The notes under the pieces: generated by a model
What the model was told of the DNA's origin: nothing
Databases searched by the model: none
The model's input: the letters and a program-made list of their open reading frames with translations, nothing else
Program-made: the position numbers and the translations under genes
In this document: positions 56,101 through 64,000 of the stretch, one piece after another
Numbering within the stretch: the stretch's first letter is position 1
Layout of the letters: every line of letters starts with the position of its first letter
Assembly (NCBI GenBank): GCA_028641055.1
Contig: CM054060.1
Location: 62,277,371-62,341,370, forward strand
DNA: 64,000 nucleotides
Reading direction: 5' to 3'
DNA from: Alopecurus myosuroides
Lineage: Eukaryota; Streptophyta; Magnoliopsida; Poales; Poaceae

Positions 56101-57412
56101 ACTTGTGGCTACAGTACGCACTGTTCCCGAATGGACAGAACCGTTTTTGGCCTACCTGTCGCGGGGCGAGTTACCACAGCAGGAGGTGTTAGCAAGGCAA
56201 ATTTTGAGGCGAGCAAAGGGATATTCTATCATCAATGGAGAATTATACAAGAGAAGCGCAGCAGGAGTCTTTTTGCGCTGCGTAGCGCCAGAAGAAGGCC
56301 GACAGATTCTCAAGGAAATCCATGAAGGCGACTGTGGACATCATGCAGCCACAAGGTCTCTTGTGGCTAAAGCTTATCGACACGGATTTTTCTGGCTCAC
56401 GGCTCTAGCGGATGCGGAACGATTGGTAGCAAGGTGTGACGGATGTCAAAGGTAGGCTCGCCAAACCCATGTGCCGGCTATGGAGTTACGGACCATCCCG
56501 TTAACTTGGCCGTTCGCTGTCTGGGGTATGGACATGGTTGGCCCCTTTCATATGTCACCATGCAAGAAGACACATCTTTTGGTGGCTATTGATAAGTTTA
56601 CCAAGTGGGTTGAGGTTATGCCAGTTACTAATTGCGAAGCAGCTACAACAGTAAAGTTCCTGAAAAGGATTATCTACCGGTTCGGGTATCCCCACAGCAT
56701 AATTACCGACAATGGAACCAACATGTCCCTTGGTGAGATGGAGAAGTTCTGTGGCAACAATGGAATCCGGCTTGATGTTGCATCGGTGGCTCATCCGCAG
56801 GCCAATGGACAAGTGGAGAGAGCAAACCAAGAATTGCTTCGCGGGTTAAAACCACGATTGCGAGTTCCCTGTGTCAGGGCTGCTGGTGCATGGGTCGAAG
56901 AGCTTCCTTCTGTGGTTTGGGGTATCAACACTACACCTAACAGATCCACTCAGATGACGCCCTTCTTCATGGTCTATGGTGCGGAGGCAGTGTTACCGAG
57001 TGACATTATTCACGACTCACCGCGAGTATCAGCTTACGTCGAAGTGGAGAACGAAAAAACCCGGCAGGACGCCGTAGATATGTTAGAAGAGCAAAGAGAA
57101 CAAGCCCTGGAAAGATCAGCCATATATCAGCAAGATCTACGGAGGTATCATAGCCGGCGCGTGAAAACCCGGGTATTCCAGGAAGGAGAGTTGGTTCTGC
57201 GCCTGGTACAGTCAAATGAAGGAAAACACAAATTATCACCACCATGGGAAGGACCATTTATCATAAGCCGGAATCTGCATAATGGATCATATTACTTGAT
57301 AGATGCAAGGGAAGAGTCGGCTACAGTTAACGACACCGCACATACCACTTCATCTATGCAAGAAAGAGATAGACCATGGAACGTGGCTCAGCTACGTCCA
57401 TATTATACTTAA
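53191..57412 (+). pseudogene. gag-deleted pol polyprotein with one frameshift and one stop
   Basis: From ATG 53191 only about 80 residues precede the protease region, so almost all of gag is gone. Protease has LMDGGSSINIL (about 53575). RT has CFLDAYSGYHQI and HAYVDDVVIK (YVDD at 54742-54753). RNase H follows (LLYVAAGPRAVGAVVV), then a second, archaeal-like RNase H (MHFDGSKQYEGSGAGVV ... AEYEALLHGL). Near 56046-56092 the phrase TTGGCAAACCAAGA occurs twice and the frame shifts, so a small duplication probably broke it. The integrase zinc motif (GDCGHHAATRS...CDGCQR) is followed by TAG at 56453, then the core (WGMDMVGPF, SIITDNGTN, HPQANGQVERANQEL) runs to the stop at 57412. Two lesions plus missing gag mean it does not encode a complete polyprotein. 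Confidence 0.9.
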
Positions 57413-58486
57413 AAAAAAGAGAGACTATATTGGCAAGTGGAATTGCACGATGTAATAGGCAGCAGGTTTTTAGACGTACTCTTTTCCTATCCATGGTACC
57501 TTTGGGGACTGGACGGGTTTTTAACGAGGCGGCTTGCTGACCTAGATTTTTCATATCAAGTAAAGAGGTGGTTATCAAGAAAAGAGATGGTTATTATCAG
57601 GTTATGTACTCTCAGTATGATGCGTATATCTAGGTCTTGGGGGCTGGTCGCTTGAATAGCACAGTTACAAACTCAAAGACCCGGCCATGATGCCCATGAG
57701 TTATAAGGGCCGATTACTTGCAAACGAGTACGGCTGCAATCTTATAACCGGACAAAGAAGTCCAAATTCCTTGGCTATTCTTACTTAAGCTCGATGTGAC
57801 TCGCATTAAAGTGGCATGATTTGTTCGCTTACGATTGCAGTCAGTCATGAAACCCGACGGGGCTTGGCTGGCTACGTTTTCGTATGGATGTAACAACATG
57901 GTATCCACGCGAAAGCCGGCTTACAGTACAAGATAGTCAAAAGGGTCATCTAAACCACAAGTTATGCAGAGTACAAGGCTGAACAGCTGGAAACTCAACG
58001 ACTATTAAGCGTAACTTCAAAACCTATGTGAAACAACTCAGGGATCTTTGTGAAATTAGCAGTAGGCAGTTCGTTCCCCTTTCAAGATCAAGTGTCCTAG
58101 ACTCGGCGATCCGGGTCCGGATGGCTTGAAATCTTGAAAAGAGAAAAAAATGGCTTACTTGTATAATTCCAAAAACACAATTATCCGAGTCTTGGGGACT
58201 TGGGGACTTAGAAGCAAAATCCGCTTGTCAATACCCATGAGACTCGGAAATTGTGTTTTCACAAAAGGAACAATAAAGAAAGCCAGATATCGAGAACAGA
58301 TGAGCTCAATAATGGATAAACTTAAAAAGGCCGGAACAGGCATCGAGTATATCAAGACCTTAGCGTGCATTACAAAATCCTGGTGAAAAGATATCAAAGG
58401 TGCACAGGCGCACCACCCAAAATATAACTGTTTTAAAAAGTACGTTGACCGACCGGTGCATAAGAAGAGGCATTAGAAATCATATA
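57413..58486. other. spacer between pol and the antisense gene
   Basis: No ORF of interest on either strand. TCTTGGGGGCTGG and TCTTGGGGACTTGG (about 57632 and 58191) resemble the GGGGACT polypurine motif before the 3' LTR. Confidence 0.4.
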
Positions 58487-61400
58487 TCACTCGGCGTTCA
58501 TCTTGGCCTTGCCCTTGCCGTCATTGGTGGTAGCAGCAGCACCCGGATCAGCGGTACCAGCCCCTGCAGGAGGTGGAACGACTGGTGTTGAGGTAGCAGG
58601 GGCAGAGCCGGCTTCAGCTTGCTTCTTGGCAGCCTCCGCCCTTATCGCAGCAGCTTCCTCCTTCCACCGAGCCAGCATATCATACGGCTCAGGAAGATCT
58701 GACTTAATTGCTTCACCGGTAGCATCGTATGCTGGAACAAGTATATTAACATCCAGTTCATCAGCAATTACGCTGGCCGGGTAACGAACCTCCTTCTGGA
58801 CGGCCTGAAAATCCTTCACCGAGAACTTGGATCCGTCAAGCTTGAACTCTGGGAAGCCGCCCATAAGCTTCACTAGCTCGAGCTTGGGGAGATAAGCCTT
58901 GGCAAGAGCAAGCCCCCGGGTCACTCCAACCCGGCAAGACGAGCGCTTACAGTGCCAAATCCACTCGGGAATAGTGGAGAAGGCATCGAGCATCCTCTTC
59001 AGATCAACATGTCCTCTACCCGGCCACCGCAATTCCTCAAGGATCCATTTGGTTCCGGCACATAGCTGCCGGATAACGCTCTTCATGCTTTTCAGCTTGG
59101 CCATGTCATCCTCTTCCGGCATGGTTTCATCCGGGCCTGAAGAAATGGAGACGTAAGTCGGGAAACTGCTGCTATCTATCAAAAAGATAAACCCGGAGGA
59201 GGAAACGTACCAAGTAAAGCACGATATGTGTCCGATATTTGGACGGAAAGGCTTGTTAGGTCATCTTCTGCTCGGTGAGCCCTTTTCCTATATTTCCTCA
59301 TTATCAACCTATTTCTCCTGGCTTCGGCTTCGGCTGCTTCACGTAAAGCTACCTCCTTTTCGATGAGCTTGGTGGCGTCCGCCAGTTTTTCCTCAGATTG
59401 AGTTACGAAAGCCTGCATGCATGCAAACAAGGATCAGTTGGGCAGAGGAGCAAGTTATCAGTCGCTTGTATAATAAAGTCCCAAGTAAATTATGAATCAA
59501 TTCACTCGGAACTTGGGGACTGGACAAAGGCATAAGCAACATTAGTCGGATTTACCTCGTGTTTGGCTATCAAAGCTCCCAAGATGTTTTCTTCATTAGC
59601 CCTTAAAGTGCGAAGGGTTTCTAGCATCTGGGTAAATGTCAGTTCCTCGGATCGAGTACCGGAAGAGCCGGCAGCTTGGTCGCTTGGTGGGGGGGGCTCT
59701 CCCCGCCCTTGGAGTTGAGACCCGGACAGTTTGGGTGGCCGGGTTGGGAGAACTCATCCTTGTATCTAGAACTTCGATCTCCTCGTCTACTGGTTCCGAT
59801 GAGGAAGGAGATCCGGCAGCTCGGGGAAGTGGATTGTTCAGAGGGCCTTGTCCCTGGTTATTCGCCGTGTCACCGCCAGTCGCGGCGTCTGCATTGTCAG
59901 TCGGCTTCTCCGCCTGATGGTTATCTGCTTCTATGTTTTCCGGGTCACTAACGACGGCTTGAGCGCTAAAAGAAAGATGAGAAAAGGCAGTTATTAGTGA
60001 TGACGGTGGCTTGAGTGGAAATTTGTTAGGCGTAAAAGGAAATCATGTGGCACAAACTTACCCGACATTCACGGTGTAATCAGGCGGGAGCTCGCCGCTG
60101 GAAGCAGATGAGGTCGCCACGGGGACCACTAACGGGACCCGGAATTGCCCGGCACGTGGATGGTTAGGAGAAGGATGGCGTCGAGGAGAGTCGGAAGGAC
60201 GAGGCGGAGGAGCGCCGCCACGAGGGACCGAGGGAATAGAGATGCCCGGGTTAAGGGGATCTTCACCCGAGGAGCTCCGAGTTACTCTGCGTTTGGCTAG
60301 GAAGGAATCCTTCAAGCACGACGAATTTGATAATTGATGGTTAAGTTGTCGCATGGCGTCAAAGGAGTAAGGTTCAGAGGATAATGAGGAAAAAGGAACC
60401 TTGGACACTGCCCCCCTGGTCTTCCTCTTGGCACCCACTGTTGCCTCTTGGTCAGACTCGGTCGCCTCCGGGTCATCCTCATTGGCCTCACCTTCGTCCT
60501 CCAGTCCTGTGAATCGGGTGTGTGTTTGTTGGAAAAAAGGTGAACGGGAGGAAGTGATGCGAGTAAAGATATACAAATGCTGTGCAAATACCTTCACTAT
60601 CATCAGCCGGCTCGTCCTCTTCTTCCGGGTCTCTAGAAGGGGGAGAAGGTTCAACCCTCCAGAAAGGGTCATCAGCCTAAGAAAAAAGAATGAGATTAAG
60701 GGTTAGAAGCTATATCAAGCCAAAATGTGGAAATAAGCTATGAATACCGGGTATTACCGCTGGAGCCAGGTTTTCCCGAGTAAACGGGGGTAACCCGGTG
60801 ATACCCTTTATCACCTCCAGCTTCTCTGTCAGGAAGCCTTTGATGGTCTTGTTAGTATCGCCGGTCGCGAAGCTCTTGGTGGAGTATCGGAGTGCATCCG
60901 TGGTATGCCCCGAATACTCGCACATCAGTTTGGTGCGGATGGAGTTGGGTTGGATCCGAAAGTCCACCCATGTTTTTACTAAATTTAGCCCGAGGAGGCC
61001 TTGGGCTGATAGGATGGCTATCTTGGCTAATGAGGGAAGGATCGCCTCCCTGTCTGAGTCTGGTGCAAAGGCATTGAAAGACTCGGAAGGTTCGAGGGGG
61101 TTTTCCGAGTAACTCGGCAGTTTCTTTTCGCCGTCTGGGGAGGTATCGTGGCAGTAAAAGAAAGACAGCTGCCAATGTTTGACGTGGGAGTTCAAATTGA
61201 GAGTTGGCATTGGTGAATTCTTGCGGCGTTGGATGGATACCCCGCCACAAGTAAGAAGTGCACCGTCACCATTTTCACGGCACGGCTTACATTGGAATAG
61301 TTCGATGAAGAGAGTCAAACTAGGCGGCATGCTCAAGTATGACTCGGATAGAACGATGAAGTGGGTAATATTCAACATAGAGTTAGGCCCTATGTCGAAT

Positions 61401-61687
61401 ACCCGGAGGCCATAATGGCTTAAGACCTCCCGGAAGAAAGGGTGACCCGGAGGACGGAATCCCCGGGTCACGTGCTCTACGAAGCAGATTACCTCGTTAT
61501 CAGCAGGTGTGGGCCAGGTCTCGTTGCCCGGCACCCTCCAGTGAATGTCCTTCTGGGAAGGAAGGATCCCTAATTCGGCTAGCTCGTCCAATTTGGCTTT
61601 TGTAGCTGTGGAACGCCCCCAGTTGGCGGAGATGGTTTGGGTAGTCCTCGCTTGAGTCGGCTGTTTTCCTTGTCGTTTGGGAGCCAT
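58487..61687 (-). CDS. six-exon antisense gene of the Tat element (Transposase_28-type)
   Basis: Exons read on the minus strand: 61687-60758, 60676-60592, 60506-60062, 59965-59556, 59412-59211 and 59175-58487, all with GT..AG borders. The start is the ATG of MAPKRQGKQPTQ, in the first exon after a leader. Exon 1 (310 codons) matches the Transposase_28 domain (e.g. HYGLRVFDIGPNSMLNITHF). Exons 2-3 are acidic with a basic patch (GAKRKTRG), exon 4 is acidic/Pro-rich, exons 5-6 form a helical, probably coiled-coil, part (KLIEKEVALREAAEAEARR). Exon 4 has one base too many at a run of eight C (plus-strand G8 near 59685); otherwise phases are consistent and total length is about 919 residues. Same architecture as the gene at 20-3340. 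Function unknown; being antisense to the element it could make RNA that pairs with element transcripts, or a chromatin or nuclear protein. Confidence 0.75.
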
Positions 61688-62852
61688 GGGATCAACCTGC
61701 GAAAACGTAAGAAAAAGAGGCTCAGGAAATAAGACTCGGAAGTGTTGGGTTATCCGAGTATAAGGTATCAAGAAAGTATAAAGCTAAGAATTATCCGGGT
61801 GTCACGCTATGAGGTGGAGATTACAAGGTATCCGGGTGTTAAATACAATCATGAAAATTATTGGTCACTTACGTATGGAAAAGCATTTGGGGAAGATGGG
61901 TGGTTGCCCATGTGTCTACTGCAAGCAAGATAGCTGGAAAAGGAAGGTTTTCCGGGTGTTAACGCAATGAGCGGAAAATCAAGGAGAAGTGGATCTAGAT
62001 GGGAAAGTTTGCGAGCGGTTTTTCAGGAGATTTGGTGATTAGTGAGGGTAGGAGGATGAGTTGTAGCTATCTAGAAGACGGTTAAAGGAGTTGGCGAGCA
62101 TCGAATCGATCTAATTTGATGAAATCGGAAAAATGATTCACGGGTTGACCTAGATCCGATCTTGGATGAATTGAAAAATTACGGGGCTAAATTAAACGGC
62201 TGCGAGAGGCTTACTGGAGAGATTGGAGTCTAGCGCGGCGGCGTCAAGCGGTGTGGCTCGAATGCCCCTCCACGATTCTTGGCGAGAGGAGCAAAGGCGT
62301 GACGGCGACACTTGACGGCGGCGCGGGATGGCTCGAGAGCGGGCGCGGCCGGCGGCGGTCTTGCTACGATGACAAGTGCGAGTTTCTTGCGGTGGTGCCG
62401 CGAGGGTGAAAGGAGCCAGAAAGGAAAGTGGAAACTGAGGCGCAGTGATGAGTTTAGGGTTATCCCTTGAGTGCTATTTATAAAGTAGGGGTGAGCCTAT
62501 CCTAAAGGACAGAAGCCGGAAATCGTGGGGTGACGGTTATCCATGTGGATTCTGCAAGATATGCGCCAAATATTGAGCAAGGCATCTGGATAAAGAAGGA
62601 AATCCATCCCGTGATATCAGGATCGATTATCGAGTATGGAATTTTGGCATTTTTATTAGGGTTTAGACCTGGAAAATCAAAGGTGTTTGGAGGAAAAACC
62701 CGGGTTACCACATGGCCGCCGTGGAGTAAGGCCTAGCTGAATATCAGAGCATCTTAACCCGGCCTCCATATGCCTGTATGTTTGATATCTTTGCAGGGAA
62801 TAGCAAGCGCTTCAAGGAGGATCCATGAAGCCCAGGCTATTCTGGGGACTAC
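61688..62852 (-). other. leader and promoter region of the antisense gene
   Basis: No supported ORF. Contains the TATA-like box and GC-rich sequence at about 62200-62420. The right end is the purine tract and 3' LTR. Confidence 0.4.
62475..62482 (-). promoter_or_regulatory. TATA-like box for the antisense gene
   Basis: Minus strand TATAAATA (within CTTTATAAATAGC). It lies about 790 bp before the ATG at 61687, so a long or spliced leader is implied. Comparable to the box at 3528-3536. Confidence 0.5.
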
Positions 62853-63333
62853 TGACGGGGGGATGATAACCCGGTAGGCCAAACTCCAAGGAGTAACCCG
62901 GCCCAAAGGACGGTGCGCAGGATCCGGCTAAGGATAAGGAAGCTTGTGGAGGCCCAAGTTTGTAGGCCCAGCAACCCGGGTTGTGGGTTATTGTAAAGGA
63001 AAGCTAGGGTTTGTGCGCCGTGTCCGGGTAGGATCCAGGGTGCGCCTTGGGGAATAAGCCAGGGGGTACGGGTGCTTTATAAACCGACCCCCAGGTCTAG
63101 TTTTAGACAGAAAATCTTAGAACCCTAGCAATAGCGCTTGATATCGAGCATCCAGTGTAATCCTAGAATTGAGTTGTTATATCAAGATCGGAGACTCGGC
63201 GACTTTGATTGCCGGCCACCAGATCGAATTGCACCATGTTTTCCTCTGAGCTAAACCCTCTCCTAAACACCTGTGTCGTCTTGCCCCAAGATCAGTTACC
63301 CCCGGTAACGTCTGCCGTGATTATCCCACGACA
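62853..63333 (+). repeat. 3' LTR of the young Tat element
   Basis: 481 bp, preceded by TCTGGGGACTAC. TATAAA at 63078-63083. Confidence 0.95.
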
Positions 63334-64000
63334 CGCAGCACCGCGTGGATGTCCACAACTGCACCGTCCGACGGTCTTAGCACTATTTCTTGCCGGTTAG
63401 AGCACCTCCATGGACAACCTAAAATATAATAGAAAAAATACTACTACAATACTCATGTGTAATTGCATCGGAAGGAGAAGAAAAGTGTTATCAAACTACT
63501 ACATATTTGCACCCATCGAAGATAAAATTGCATTTATAAAAAGGAATTTTACCACAACAGTTATTCAAATTTGCATAAAAAACGAAGAAAATGCCACAAA
63601 GATTTGCACAACACCAGGGAAAAAAAGTATCAAAAATAGACTTCCTACAACTGTTATGTGAATTTGCATCAAAAGGAAAAAAAATTATGCTACAAAGGTT
63701 TTAAAAAAATTGCACAACACCAAAATAAAAAAGAGCACCAAAAAAAATCAATAAGAACAAATTTCATTGCAGTGCCGCCCCCTATCTAAGGGAGCACCGC
63801 TGCCCTCCCATGGCAGCACCACTACCTTGTCGCGGTAGCCTCGACGGGCCTGAGCTACGCAACGACGAGGGGGCCGCAGTACAGCCGCAGATCTACGGGA
63901 GCACCGCCCTCGAGCGAAGGCAGCACCGCCGCCCACGGTTTATCTGCACCGTCCATCCCCTGCAGCATCACCAACATCATAGCCATGATCGATATGGGGA
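63334..64000. other. target duplication and unassigned sequence
   Basis: Begins with the CGCAG target duplication. TTAGAGCACCTCC at about 63398 resembles the start of a Harbinger MITE, followed by A-rich sequence and, from about 63770, GC-rich sequence with repeated GGAGCACCGC phrases. No gene recognised. Confidence 0.35.

Larger units (their letters stand above)
52646..63333 (+). mobile_element. young Tat-lineage Gypsy element, 10.7 kb
   Basis: Two 481-bp LTRs (52646-53126 and 62853-63333) for which I find one difference (CTCCCAAAC versus CTCCTAAAC). Flanking CGCAG at 52641-52645 and 63334-63338 is the target duplication. Post-LTR sequence GTTGGCGCCCACCGTGG is the probable primer site. Order: remnant of gag, protease, RT, RNase H, second RNase H, integrase, then an antisense spliced gene, then TCTGGGGACTAC before the 3' LTR. 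The second RNase H-like domain is the mark of the Tat lineage. Gag is largely missing, so it would need gag from another copy. Confidence 0.95.

Overview
This is nuclear DNA from a grass, and the window is mostly transposable elements. A Pooideae (wheat/barley-type) source is my inference. It rests on the stacked LTR retrotransposons, a CACTA element with TNP2- and TNPA-like genes, Stowaway MITEs with the CTCCCTCCGT-type end, a PIF/Harbinger element and a grass-type F-box gene. I saw no tRNA, rRNA, CRISPR or organellar sequence. All calls come from reading the sequence by eye; no database search was run.

Layout. 1-4942: 3' part of a Tat-lineage Gypsy element carrying a spliced antisense gene. 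5185-8044: decayed minus-strand LTR element. 8045-12426: a non-autonomous LTR element with a decayed protease-containing frame. 12755-14844: PIF/Harbinger element with a dead transposase and TTA target duplication. 14994-46570: a broken host gene, F-box in its 5' half and NASP-like (histone chaperone) in its 3' half, opened up by two nested insertions. One is a minus-strand chromovirus (15399-21416) in the F-box coding sequence. The other is a 21-kb minus-strand CACTA element (22461-43616, AAT target duplication) in an intron. 47196-48653: an apparently intact PPR gene, convergent with the broken gene and resembling CLB19. 48765-52501: GC-rich repeat, Harbinger-like fragment, truncated minus-strand Gypsy element. 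52646-63333: a very young Tat-lineage Gypsy element with a 5-bp target duplication (CGCAG) and 481-bp LTRs that I find to differ at one base. It has lost most of gag but keeps protease-RT-RNase H-integrase and a six-exon antisense gene.

Most notable points. (1) The CACTA element holds a roughly 9.8-kb satellite-like array of about 27.5 copies of a 355-bp unit. Variants recur every seven units (about 2484 bp), a higher-order repeat organisation. (2) The CACTA genes look close to functional: an eight-exon TNPA-like gene with all phases consistent, and a TNP2-like gene with only one apparent 1-base frameshift. The predicted TNP2 stop and TNPA start lie 5 bases apart on one exon. (3) A 208-bp imperfect foldback and a second hairpin lie just upstream of the TNP2 start. 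(4) Two different Tat elements carry the same kind of multi-exon antisense gene, each with a TATA-like box on the antisense strand.

The only host gene that looks functional is the PPR gene; everything else that can act is transposon-encoded.
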